Below, piece after piece: positions 24,116 through 32,150 of a stretch of DNA of 41,454 bases. Source of the DNA: Kiritimatiellia bacterium (GTDB taxonomy: Bacteria; Verrucomicrobiota; Kiritimatiellia; RFP12; UBA1067); contig JAQUCE010000039.1 of assembly GCA_028686345.1 (NCBI GenBank), forward strand, positions 1 through 41,454, in the 5' to 3' direction. Made by a program: the position numbers and the translations under genes. The first letter of the stretch is position 1. Each line of letters begins with the position of its first letter. Below the pieces are notes generated by a model. It searched no databases and was not told the DNA's origin. It saw only the letters and a list, made by a program, of their open reading frames with translations.

Positions 24116-25207
24116 TCACCGTGTCTCAGTTTCAAAGTCCTGCTTTGCTTCCAGCGTGCTGTACTCGTCCAAGGGCAACTTGACACTGGTGCCTTCCTTT
24201 GAAGATTTGTAGATTGCCAAAACTAGCTCTAGGGCACGACGGCCATCTTCCGCTGTAATATACGGCTCCCTATCCTCTTTAATTGCTTCAATTACGTCGG
24301 CGTACAGTGGTGTGTGACCGAAGCCGTAAACATTGGGGGGAGTCTCATGATACTTCGCTTTGACCTCTTCCGGGTCATCGAGTAAATCAGAGAAACTCCA
24401 TTCTTCGATCAGGTTGACAGACTGCCCTCCCGCTTTCACGGTTCCCTTATCACCGAACAGATAGAGAGTCTCCTCCAGATTGCATGGATAAACGTTGGTT
24501 GTGCCTTCAACAATTCCATAGGCCCCGTTTGCAAAACGAATTAAAGCAATCCCCATGTCTTCCGCGTCAATATAGTCGTGGGTTAAGTTATCGGTCATAC
24601 CTACAACTTCAACGATTTCATTGCCCATAAGCCAGCGAAGCAAGTCAATGTTGTGTATACATTGATTCATAAGTGCTCCACCATCCTGTTCCCAGGTTCC
24701 GCGCCACTTTGCTCTATCATAATATTCACGGTTACGGTGCCATCTGATATGCGCTGTTCCATGCAACAGCTTTCCGAAACGTTTCTTTTCCACAGCTTCG
24801 TGAATTTTTTGAACCGATTTGTTGAAACGATTCTGGTGACAAGCGCAGACTTTTACTCCTTTTTCCTTGGATCTCACGATAATTTCATCAGCGTCCTTCA
24901 AAGATAAAGCGATCGGCTTTTCAATGATTAGATTACAACCAGCATCTATGCAATCAAGTGCAATTTGGCCATGCGTGCCGCTTTCAGTGCATATGGCAAC
25001 AAGATCAGGCTTTTCAATTTCCAGAAGTTCTTTGTAGTTTGTATATTGCTTTGTTTCATCAGAAAGGCCAAACTTTAAAATTTTGTCTTCCATGCAATCG
25101 CGGATGTTGTCACAGATCGCTGTAATTGTTATTCCATTCTCCTGTGCTGCGACAATGTGATTGGGGGATATCCTGCCACATCCAATTAATGCATATTTTA
25201 AACTCAT
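24116..25207 (-). CDS. WbpB/WlbA-like UDP-GlcNAcA 3-dehydrogenase (Gfo/Idh/MocA)
   Basis: A 363-residue NAD-dependent oxidoreductase. The Rossmann motif IGCGRISPNH lies at about 7-16, and EKPIALS is the usual catalytic-lysine segment. The family region VCACHQNRFNKSVQ, then GTWEQDGGALMNQCIHNIDLL, is characteristic of WbpB/WlbA, which oxidises carbon 3 of UDP-GlcNAcA. First gene of the minus-strand block, so the order is wbpB-like, wbpD-like, AlbA_2, wbpE-like, glycosyltransferase. AAGGTAAG precedes the ATG. UDP-GlcNAc 6-dehydrogenase (WbpA) and the 2-epimerase (WbpI) are not in the window. Confidence 0.9.
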   Translation of the reverse strand: MSLKYALIGCGRISPNHIVAAQENGITITAICDNIRDCMEDKILKFGLSDETKQYTNYKELLEIEKPDLVAICTESGTHGQIALDCIDAGCNLIIEKPIALSLKDADEIIVRSKEKGVKVCACHQNRFNKSVQKIHEAVEKKRFGKLLHGTAHIRWHRNREYYDRAKWRGTWEQDGGALMNQCIHNIDLLRWLMGNEIVEVVGMTDNLTHDYIDAEDMGIALIRFANGAYGIVEGTTNVYPCNLEETLYLFGDKGTVKAGGQSVNLIEEWSFSDLLDDPEEVKAKYHETPPNVYGFGHTPLYADVIEAIKEDREPYITAEDGRRALELVLAIYKSSKEGTSVKLPLDEYSTLEAKQDFETETR

Positions 25208-25263
25208 TAAAGCTTACCTTTTGTATGGTCTTAAAACGGTCATCCTACAATGATAACGTATCG

Positions 25264-25291
25264 TATAGACTAAAAATTCTTTTAGTCTATA
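25264..25291. promoter_or_regulatory. perfect 12-bp palindrome between divergent blocks
   Basis: The arms TATAGACTAAAA and TTTTAGTCTATA are exact inverse complements around the 4-nt loop ATTC. It lies 57 bp upstream of the WbpB-like start and 180 bp upstream of the plus-strand block, in the only divergent intergenic region of the locus. The A-run on one arm and T-run on the other also give it the shape of a weak bidirectional terminator. An operator for a dimeric regulator is the other reading. Confidence 0.5.
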
Positions 25292-25358
25292 TTAACATAT
25301 TGTTTGTTCTCGCTTGAAGAGAAAAGTTTATGGTAATTATAGTGGTTAGTTTGCGACT

Positions 25359-25386
25359 TTGCCGGGCCGCCTTTCTTTGATACAAT
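25359..25386 (+). promoter_or_regulatory. possible promoter of the third polysaccharide block
   Basis: TTGCCG (25359-25364), 16 nt, TACAAT (25381-25386), 85 nt before the ATG at 25471. Hexamers are fair and the spacing slightly short. Confidence 0.45.
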
Positions 25387-25470
25387 TTCGCTGACTTTCC
25401 TGAAGATGTTGAGTTTGTGTGAGCCGCCGTGGTGTAGGTGCCAAACACAAGTTTATAGAGAGATTTTGCT

Positions 25471-26115
25471 ATGCTGAATAAGGTTATTACTAAGTTGAAA
25501 ACAACGATGGTTTACTTTTATCTGCGTCGCTTTCTGTATACTTACAGAGAAAATAAGCAGCTTAAAGATTGGATTGCAAATGGCGAAAGCGGTGCTCCGC
25601 CCCATGTTGTTAAACAGCGTACCATTAAAGATGCGCAGCGAGAGTATAGTCTCAAGGTGCTGGTGGAAACCGGTACCTATTATGGCGATATGGTTTATGC
25701 TATGCGCAATGTCTTCGAAAAGATATATTCAATAGAGCTGAGTAAAGATCTGCATGCCCAGGCTGTCAAACGGTTTGCAAAGTTCCGCAATATGGTGTTT
25801 GTTCAAGGCGATAGCGCAACTGAACTTAAAAAGATCGTTTGTCAGCTCAAGCAACCAGCTCTTTTTTGGCTGGATGGACACTACTCCGCCGGGGTTACCG
25901 CATTAGGAAAAACAGTGACCCCTATTTTTGAAGAGCTTGATAGTATCTTTGCCTCAGGCCAAAAAGGTCATGTCCTGTTAATCGACGATGCCCGCTTGTT
26001 TGGCAGTGATGCAGGTTACCCCACAATTGAAGCGCTTTATGCTTTTATTACAGAGCGAGCGCCAAGGGCCAGCCTTACGATTAAAGATGATTCGATTAAA
26101 GTCGTGCTGAATTAA
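25471..26115 (+). CDS. SAM-methyltransferase-fold protein of a polysaccharide locus
   Basis: A 214-residue protein with a class I methyltransferase-like core. VLVETGTYYGDMVYAMR acts as motif I, KIYSIELSKDLHAQA as the acidic strand end, VFVQGDSATEL as motif II, and PALFWLDGHYSAGVT and VLLIDDARLFG as later strands. The WLDGH and LIDDAR motifs are typical of a methyltransferase-like group common in surface-sugar loci; whether it methylates a sugar is not established. The N-terminal 40 residues are basic and may touch the membrane. The start has AGAGAG upstream. The next gene begins almost at once (GTG directly after its TAA, or an ATG 45 nt later). Confidence 0.75.
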   Translation: MLNKVITKLKTTMVYFYLRRFLYTYRENKQLKDWIANGESGAPPHVVKQRTIKDAQREYSLKVLVETGTYYGDMVYAMRNVFEKIYSIELSKDLHAQAVKRFAKFRNMVFVQGDSATELKKIVCQLKQPALFWLDGHYSAGVTALGKTVTPIFEELDSIFASGQKGHVLLIDDARLFGSDAGYPTIEALYAFITERAPRASLTIKDDSIKVVLN

Positions 26116-26160
26116 GTGACTTTGGTAATTCCGCCATTAAAATTTGAAATGTTTACCTGC

Positions 26161-27105
26161 ATGAGTGATTTTACTTTATCTGTGATTATTACGACCCGCA
26201 ATCGTCGAGCGGTTCTGCTTCGCTGTATAAATTCTTTAGGGGAATCAACATATAAAGATTTTGAGTTGATCGTTATTGATGATGCTTCAAGCGATGGTAC
26301 GGAAGCCTTGAAAGAGGGTGACCTGCCAGTTAAGAGCGCAACCATTATTCACTCAAAGGAGCAGCTGATGATGGTAAAAGCTCGGAATCTTGGCGCCAGT
26401 CATGCGAAAGGGCACTATTTATTGATGGTTGATGACGATAATGTTGTGCCCTCCGACACTCTGGAAAAACTGGTTGATGCAATGGATGCAAATCCTGATT
26501 ACGGCATTCTTGGTCCAGTGATATATAATCTCTCTTCAGGATCGCTGGTGATGTGTGGACAGAGAATAAATTTATTCACAGGACGCACAACTGGACTAAA
26601 GTCGTTTACAGGCTCTGAAATTATTGATAGTCACGGAGTGCCTAATGCTTTTATAATCCGAAAGAGTATGTTTGATGAGATTGGCGGGTTTGATCCGAAA
26701 ATAATACAGACTTTTACTGAGCCTGATTTTGCCTATCAGGCTAGGCTTCGCTCGGCTAAGTGCGGCTTCCTCGCCTCAGCGAAGATTTATCACGATATAC
26801 CGGCGGATGGCGATTTCACCCCGCGTTCATTGGGTGGCAAATATGTTCAAAAGGCATATTGCCTGATGAGAAACAGAACCGTTATGGTGGCCCGCTATGG
26901 ATCGCTGCTCCAGAAATGTGTATATTTTCTTGTGTTCAGCTGGTTTTGGCCTTTGGTATATTCGTTGATCATGGTCAGATGGCGCAAGATGGAGTTGATC
27001 CCGTTTTATTGGCAGGGGTTTATTGATGGTTTGCGCTATATGTTTACGGGTAAACTGGTGTCTAGTTTGCCGCGCCTGTTGAATAAAAAATTTGGCGAAG
27101 GGTAA
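26161..27105 (+). CDS. glycosyltransferase family 2
   Basis: A 314-residue GT-A transferase. LSVIITTRNRRAVLLRC is the N-terminal nucleotide-binding strand, VIDDASSDGTEAL follows, and MVDDDNVVP gives the DxD-type metal site. A hydrophobic stretch near 255-275 (YFLVFSWFWPLVYSLIM) suggests membrane attachment. It likely extends the lipid-linked repeat unit; sugar unknown. The ATG at 26161 starts the conserved domain. A GTG at 26116, touching the previous stop, would add 15 residues and is possible. It overlaps no gene but ends 4 bp before the AsnB-like start. Confidence 0.88.
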   Translation: MSDFTLSVIITTRNRRAVLLRCINSLGESTYKDFELIVIDDASSDGTEALKEGDLPVKSATIIHSKEQLMMVKARNLGASHAKGHYLLMVDDDNVVPSDTLEKLVDAMDANPDYGILGPVIYNLSSGSLVMCGQRINLFTGRTTGLKSFTGSEIIDSHGVPNAFIIRKSMFDEIGGFDPKIIQTFTEPDFAYQARLRSAKCGFLASAKIYHDIPADGDFTPRSLGGKYVQKAYCLMRNRTVMVARYGSLLQKCVYFLVFSWFWPLVYSLIMVRWRKMELIPFYWQGFIDGLRYMFTGKLVSSLPRLLNKKFGEG

Positions 27106-27109
27106 TGTC

Positions 27110-28957
27110 ATGTGCGGCATAATTGGGATTTTTGAACGAAATTCACAACCGGATCAGGTTTCTTTTAGGGCTGCATTAAAGAGTCTTTCAAAACGAGGAC
27201 CAGATGGCGAGGGGGTCGTTGAGCTATCAAATGCTATTTTAGGCCATCGCCGCCTTTCCATTCGGAATGCCGGCAATAGTGGTGCTCAGCCTATGACCAC
27301 CCCTGACGGGGCGTTTACGATTGTTTATGACGGTGCGCTGTATAACGATATTGAAATAAAGGAATCTATTACACCGCAACCTGTATGGCGCAGCCGGTCG
27401 GATGGGGAGGTTGTTCTGCATGCATTTGCAAAACATGGAGCTTCTCTGTGTAATAAGCTTAACGGGATGTTTGCTTTGGCGGTTTATGATAAAGATCGAA
27501 GTCAGGTAACATTGGCTCGCGATCATTTCGGCAAAAAACCACTTTATTACTATCATGATGACAATTGTTTTGCATTTGCATCAGAGTTAAAGGCCTTGCT
27601 CCCTATTATCAAAAAACATACGCAGTTTTCAGTTAATAGCGAAGCTGTTCCAAAATATTTGATCTATGGTTACGTGCCAGGCGAAGATTCCTGCGTAACA
27701 GGAATAAAACGGCTGGCTCCGTCAACTGCGCTGACTTTTGACCTTTCGAATTGGCGGGTTTTGAGAAAATTAGATTTCTGGAAGCCTGAGTGTATTGGTT
27801 TAAATACGGGCATCTCATATGATGAAGCTGTTGAGGAATCAGAACACCTGATTGATCGTGCAATTAAATGTCGCCTCGTAAACGATGCGCCTACAAGTGT
27901 CTTTTTGAGTGGCGGGGTAGACAGCAGTGCAGTGGCTGCCTTTGCAGCCAAATATGTTCCAAATATGCAGGCTCACTCTATAGTTTATCCTGAGTTATCA
28001 TCTATTGATGAGAGCAAATATGCCCATAAAGTTGCGCACAGCCTTGGGCTGCCATATAACCCACACCCTTTTCAAGATCATGATGTTGTTTCTACTTTTT
28101 CGAGCCTGTTAGATTACATGGATGAACCGCTGGCCGACGGTGCCTTAATACCATTGCATTTTTTGTCAAAGCAAACCGCCAGCCAGGCACCTGTCGCTTT
28201 GACCGGTGATGGCGGGGATGAGCTTTTTGGCGGATATGTTAAGCATCGCGCACAGCGCTTAGCAGAGGGAGTGCCATCATGCCTGAGAGCTCTCTCTGGC
28301 TTTATAGGAGCCCAAATGCCCTCAGGCCAAATCTCGCGCCTGCTGACAACGTTGCCCTATCCGTTTTTTGCAAGGCAATATCTGTGGGGGAGCGGCAGCC
28401 CTTTGCCGCATGTGTTAAAACAATGGATGCCGGATGCAGAGTGGTCGAATGATGCTGTGTTTTCCGATGTTTTGAATTATGATGCGTGCTGGCAGCAGAG
28501 GGATAATTTAAATCGCAGCCTGTTTCTGGATTGGAGAATTTTGTTGCCTGATGGTGGTTTGTTTAAAAGCGACCGAGCGTCGATGGCCGCAAGTCTTGAG
28601 ATGCGCTCTCCTCTGCTGGATAAAGATTTAGCTGAGTTCGTAATTTCTTTGCCAGGTCGGTTAAAACTGAAAAAAGGATCTAAGAGCATACTGAAGGAGA
28701 CTACCGCTAAATATGTTCCCAATGAGTGTGTTTATCGAAAAAAACTGGGGTTTGCAGTACCCATGGATCAATGGCTAAGAAACGAGTTAAGAGCGATTGT
28801 TGAGCCGCTCCTGCTGGAAAAAGAGACTCCGTTTTTCTCCAAAAACGAGATTCTGAGGGCTTGGCAGGAACATCAAACTGGTAATTGCAACCATAGTTTT
28901 GTTCTTTTTAGGATTGCCTTGTTTAATAAGTTTTTTACTGCTCTGAACTCTTGCTAG
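27110..28957 (+). CDS. asnB: asparagine-synthase-like glutamine amidotransferase, altered oxyanion hole
   Basis: A 615-residue protein. Residues 2-165 form the Ntn glutaminase domain, with nucleophile C2 (MCGIIG), RGPDGEG, HRRLSI and SDGEV (D98). Residues about 240-600 form the ATP-dependent synthase domain, with PP-loop SGGVDSS at 267-273 and GDGGDELFGGY. The canonical NGEIYN loop reads DGALYN here: the oxyanion-hole Asn74 is Asp, and the glutamine-binding Glu76 is Ala. In known enzymes these positions matter for glutamine use, so it may work poorly with glutamine or use ammonia. In surface-sugar loci such proteins can amidate uronic acids (WbpS type), which fits the WbpB/D/E-like genes nearby. 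The ATG at 27110 puts Cys second, as required; GAAGGG lies upstream. Confidence 0.9.
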   Translation: MCGIIGIFERNSQPDQVSFRAALKSLSKRGPDGEGVVELSNAILGHRRLSIRNAGNSGAQPMTTPDGAFTIVYDGALYNDIEIKESITPQPVWRSRSDGEVVLHAFAKHGASLCNKLNGMFALAVYDKDRSQVTLARDHFGKKPLYYYHDDNCFAFASELKALLPIIKKHTQFSVNSEAVPKYLIYGYVPGEDSCVTGIKRLAPSTALTFDLSNWRVLRKLDFWKPECIGLNTGISYDEAVEESEHLIDRAIKCRLVNDAPTSVFLSGGVDSSAVAAFAAKYVPNMQAHSIVYPELSSIDESKYAHKVAHSLGLPYNPHPFQDHDVVSTFSSLLDYMDEPLADGALIPLHFLSKQTASQAPVALTGDGGDELFGGYVKHRAQRLAEGVPSCLRALSGFIGAQMPSGQISRLLTTLPYPFFARQYLWGSGSPLPHVLKQWMPDAEWSNDAVFSDVLNYDACWQQRDNLNRSLFLDWRILLPDGGLFKSDRASMAASLEMRSPLLDKDLAEFVISLPGRLKLKKGSKSILKETTAKYVPNECVYRKKLGFAVPMDQWLRNELRAIVEPLLLEKETPFFSKNEILRAWQEHQTGNCNHSFVLFRIALFNKFFTALNSC

Positions 28958-28975
28958 CAGGCATATTTTTCGTGA

Positions 28976-29004
28976 TTGAGGAATCGGCCTGGATAAGCTA
29001 TATT
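28976..29004 (+). promoter_or_regulatory. internal promoter before the methyltransferase gene
   Basis: TTGAGG (28976-28981), 17 nt, TATATT (28999-29004), 30 nt before the ATG at 29034, in a 76-bp gap. It suggests that the last genes of the block can be transcribed separately from asnB. Confidence 0.5.
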
Positions 29005-29033
29005 GCTTTTACGTTTGCGAGGAGATAAAGATA

Positions 29034-29801
29034 ATGAATAATAAAAATGCACTAACTCCATGTTTGATTCATCGTGTTATCGGAGTGTTGAAAAGCAGGA
29101 GATTACGTCGTTTTAAGGGGACTGATATTGCCGAGATTGAACGTAAGGTCAGGGATTATTATATCTCATTATCCAGCAGTGATTATTATGATGAATTATC
29201 GACGGTGGATTTATGGGCTGACACTGCCCGTCGCAAGGGGTTTGTCAATCTTTGCGAAAAAGCTGAAGATATTATGGACTTTGGATGTGGTACGGGAGGG
29301 CTAGCTGCAGCATTAGCCGCAAAGTGTCCCCGAAAAAAAATCCATGCGGTAGATATTGGAACAAGCTCAGGTAAGTTATTGAGGCATGAAGCAAATGTTA
29401 ATTTTGTGCGTGCAAGTGTTCTTGATGTACCTTGGGCTGATTGTTCAATTGACTTGGTTATATCCAGATTTGTAATTGAGCATGTGACTCGCCCTCGCGA
29501 ATTGCTTGCTGAAGCCTTTCGTATCCTTAGGCCGGGAGGAATTTTGTATCTTCTGTATCCGCAACTTCTTTTGAAAGTCGATTTTTTTACAGCAATGATT
29601 GAGTTGTTTAATTGTATTTTTAAGCCAAATCAATTAACTTACCTTGATCCGCAAATTGGAGAGTTAACAAGTGATACTGATGACCAAGATGCGGTTTGGA
29701 TTACTAGTCCTTTTAGAGTTAGCTGGTTGGCAAAATCTGTTGGGTTTCAAATTGTTGGCAATGTGCCAACCCAATCGCTAGTGATTTTACGTAAACCATA
29801 A
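29034..29801 (+). CDS. class I SAM-dependent methyltransferase
   Basis: A 255-residue methyltransferase (Methyltransf_11/25 type). Motif I is IMDFGCGTGGLAAAL, followed by KIHAVDIG, the loop VLDVPWADCSIDLVISRFVIEHV and FRILRPGGILYLLYPQ. The N-terminal 60 residues are basic and rich in Tyr/Ser and probably form a lid. It may methylate a sugar or a lipid-linked glycan; the substrate is unknown. GAGGAGATAAAG precedes the start. The gene is AT-rich compared with the next one (29849-30865), pointing to different origins for neighbouring genes of the locus. Confidence 0.85.
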   Translation: MNNKNALTPCLIHRVIGVLKSRRLRRFKGTDIAEIERKVRDYYISLSSSDYYDELSTVDLWADTARRKGFVNLCEKAEDIMDFGCGTGGLAAALAAKCPRKKIHAVDIGTSSGKLLRHEANVNFVRASVLDVPWADCSIDLVISRFVIEHVTRPRELLAEAFRILRPGGILYLLYPQLLLKVDFFTAMIELFNCIFKPNQLTYLDPQIGELTSDTDDQDAVWITSPFRVSWLAKSVGFQIVGNVPTQSLVILRKP

Positions 29802-29848
29802 AGTCGCAGGATGTTTGTTCGAGCAACTGATTTTATATAGGAGCCATT

Positions 29849-30865
29849 TTGAAGGTAAGTTTTGTTATACCAACTTTAAACTCTGAGAAAACGTTAAAGC
29901 TCTGTCTGGATTCCATCCTCTCGCAGAGTTTGCCGCGTGACTCCTATGAGATTGTGATCGCGGATGCCGGATCTTCGGATGCAACTGTGGCGATCGCCCG
30001 AGAGCTGGGGGTCGATCAGGTTGTGACCAATGCGCTCAAAACCGGCGAGGCCGGCAAGACCGCGGGCATTAAGGCCGCGACCGGTGAGTTGATCGCCCTG
30101 GTTGACAGCGATAATATCCTGCCCGACTCCAACTGGCTGACGCAGATGACAGCGCCTTTTGCTGATCCGGAGGTGATTGCATCTGAACCGCTGGAGTATA
30201 CGCACCGCAAGCAGGATCCAGCCCTGACCCGCTACTTTGCCCTGCTGGGAATGAATGACCCGCTCTGTCTCTTTACCGGCAACTATGACCGCTACTGCGC
30301 AGTGACTGGCAAATGGACCGGATTGGATGTGCCGCAGAAGGATCAAGGTGGTTGGCTGAAATTAACCCTCTCTGAAACAGCCCTGCCAACCATCGGTGCC
30401 AATGGGTTTATGTTTCGACGCTCTTTGCTGGAGCATGTGAACTGGGAGCCCTATTTCTTTGATATTGATGTAGTACACCAAGCTGTTGCCGCCGGTTATC
30501 CGCATGTTGCTAAAGTCAAGTGCGGCATTGTGCATCTCTATTGCAAACAGCTAGGCGATTTCGCTCGCAAACAGAAGCGGCGTATCCGCGATTTTCTCTT
30601 CTTTTCAGGCGAGAAGCAGCGCACCTATCCCTGGGATCAGCAGCGCAAAATGGGTGTGGTGCTCTTCGTTCTCTCAACTGCCACCCTGCTGCCAATCATG
30701 ATCCAGAGCGTAATTGGCTTCTGCCGCAAACCCGACACTGCCTGGCGCTACCACCTGCCAGTCTGCTGGATCACGCTTTGGACCTACGGAACCGGCACAT
30801 TACGCAAGATCCTCGGCTTCAAACAGGAGCCGGTTAAACGCGATACCTGGCAGATGAAAGAGTAA
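29849..30865 (+). CDS. glycosyltransferase family 2, membrane-anchored
   Basis: A 338-residue GT-A enzyme. KVSFVIPTLNSEKTLKLCLD starts the domain; IADAGSSDAT and ALVDSDNILP give the nucleotide and DxD sites. The C-terminal third contains a helix, GVVLFVLSTATLLPIMIQSV, and aromatic membrane-interface segments. The start is a TTG with GGAG 5 nt upstream, the only in-frame start that keeps the first beta strand. It has the highest GC content among the glycosyltransferases in the locus. The following glycosyltransferase starts 6 bp after its stop. Confidence 0.87.
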   Translation: MKVSFVIPTLNSEKTLKLCLDSILSQSLPRDSYEIVIADAGSSDATVAIARELGVDQVVTNALKTGEAGKTAGIKAATGELIALVDSDNILPDSNWLTQMTAPFADPEVIASEPLEYTHRKQDPALTRYFALLGMNDPLCLFTGNYDRYCAVTGKWTGLDVPQKDQGGWLKLTLSETALPTIGANGFMFRRSLLEHVNWEPYFFDIDVVHQAVAAGYPHVAKVKCGIVHLYCKQLGDFARKQKRRIRDFLFFSGEKQRTYPWDQQRKMGVVLFVLSTATLLPIMIQSVIGFCRKPDTAWRYHLPVCWITLWTYGTGTLRKILGFKQEPVKRDTWQMKE

Positions 30866-30870
30866 TAATT

Positions 30871-32046
30871 GTGTTTGACGAGTTTGTTAATAAAAAAATT
30901 GTGATTTTTTCTCACTACGCTACAACCGGCGCATGTGAGGAGCTGCGTGATTTTCTGATAGAGAAAAAAGGGCGCGAGTTCATTTATGTTGCCTTTCCTT
31001 TTGGCGGCAACAAAAACTGCTTTATTCAAACAGACACGTACCGCGATGGCGTTCTGACTAAGAGCTGTAAGTCAATGTTCAGACTAAAACTGCCCGAACC
31101 ATTGACCTACATGAAGGATTTCTTATATGCAATGCTTTATACTGCGCGCTTTGCAAATGGTGCTGATGCGCTTGTCTGCGGAGATAATCTGCTCACGTTT
31201 GCCAGTGTTATGATGCGAGGTGTTGCACGTGTAAAAAAGGTTGTCTATTACATGATCGATTACACACCGGTTCGCTACGCCAACAGAGTCATGAATCGCC
31301 TCTATTATTTTGTAGATCGTCAGGCAGCACATGGAGCCAATGCTGTCTGGCCTTTGACGAATGAGATGCTTGAGGCCCGCTTTGAAGTCGGCCATCTGGT
31401 CAGGGATAAGGTGCGCTGGTCTCTGACCCCATACGGGTGCCGCACTATCGCGAGCAACCCTGATGGAGTTTCACGCAGCACAGTTGTTTATATGGGGGAT
31501 ATTGTCCACAATAAAGGCGCGGAGTTGTTTGTCCCCATGATGAAGGCGCTCCGGAAATATATTCCTGATGCTGCGATGATTGTGGTCGGTGGGGGACACG
31601 ACCTTGACAAGTTGCGCAAGGAGATCGCCGATGCCGGTTTGCAGAGCTCCTTTGAGGTTCATGGATTTGTTAAATCCTTCAGTGATGTGATTGATATTTT
31701 GAAGGGTGGCGGAGTTGCTATCGCGCCGTACTATCCGCATGATAAAAACAGTTTTACTTATTTTTCCGATCCAGGGAAAATAAAGACATACCTGGGGTGC
31801 GGGCTGCCGATTGTGCTGACAGATGTTCCGCCAATTGCCAAAGAACTTGAAGCAAGAGGTGCCGGGAAAATAGCTGCTTATACTGCCGCTGATTTCGCCA
31901 GGGTCGTTGCCGAAATCTTGCAGAGTAATGATTATTTTGAAATGCGCGACGCTGCTCAGTCAATGGGGCGCGAGTGTAGTTGGGATAAGGTGTTTCAGCG
32001 CAGCTTTAAAAGTTTATTTGCCCGCGAAGCTGTGTTGAGCAAGTAA
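30871..32046 (+). CDS. glycosyltransferase, GT4-like
   Basis: A 391-residue GT-B enzyme with a variable N-terminal half (VIFSHYATTGACEELRDFLI, ADALVCGDNLLTF). The C-terminal half is typical: TVVYMGDIVHNKGAELFVPM, AAMIVVGGGHDLDKLRKE, GGGVAIAPYYPHDKNSFTYF, KIKTYLGCGLPIVLTDVPP. The conserved Glu of the classic EX7E motif is not clear. GTG start, with AAAGAG upstream, 6 bp after the preceding glycosyltransferase, so coupled. Last gene of the polysaccharide locus. Confidence 0.85.
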   Translation: MFDEFVNKKIVIFSHYATTGACEELRDFLIEKKGREFIYVAFPFGGNKNCFIQTDTYRDGVLTKSCKSMFRLKLPEPLTYMKDFLYAMLYTARFANGADALVCGDNLLTFASVMMRGVARVKKVVYYMIDYTPVRYANRVMNRLYYFVDRQAAHGANAVWPLTNEMLEARFEVGHLVRDKVRWSLTPYGCRTIASNPDGVSRSTVVYMGDIVHNKGAELFVPMMKALRKYIPDAAMIVVGGGHDLDKLRKEIADAGLQSSFEVHGFVKSFSDVIDILKGGGVAIAPYYPHDKNSFTYFSDPGKIKTYLGCGLPIVLTDVPPIAKELEARGAGKIAAYTAADFARVVAEILQSNDYFEMRDAAQSMGRECSWDKVFQRSFKSLFAREAVLSK

Positions 32047-32068
32047 AAATTATTGTCAATCTTCCACC

Positions 32069-32098
32069 TTGTATTAAGTCACCCGAATAGTGTAACTT
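32069..32098 (+). promoter_or_regulatory. weak promoter candidate before the secreted isomerase-like gene
   Basis: TTGTAT (32069-32074), 18 nt, TAACTT (32093-32098), with a TATATATA run just after. Hexamers are poor; noted because the 104-bp gap separates the polysaccharide genes from a functionally distinct gene. Confidence 0.3.
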
Positions 32099-32150
32099 AT
32101 ATATACGACTGTGGTTTAAAATTGAAAATCAAAGAAAAGGGAGCAATACG

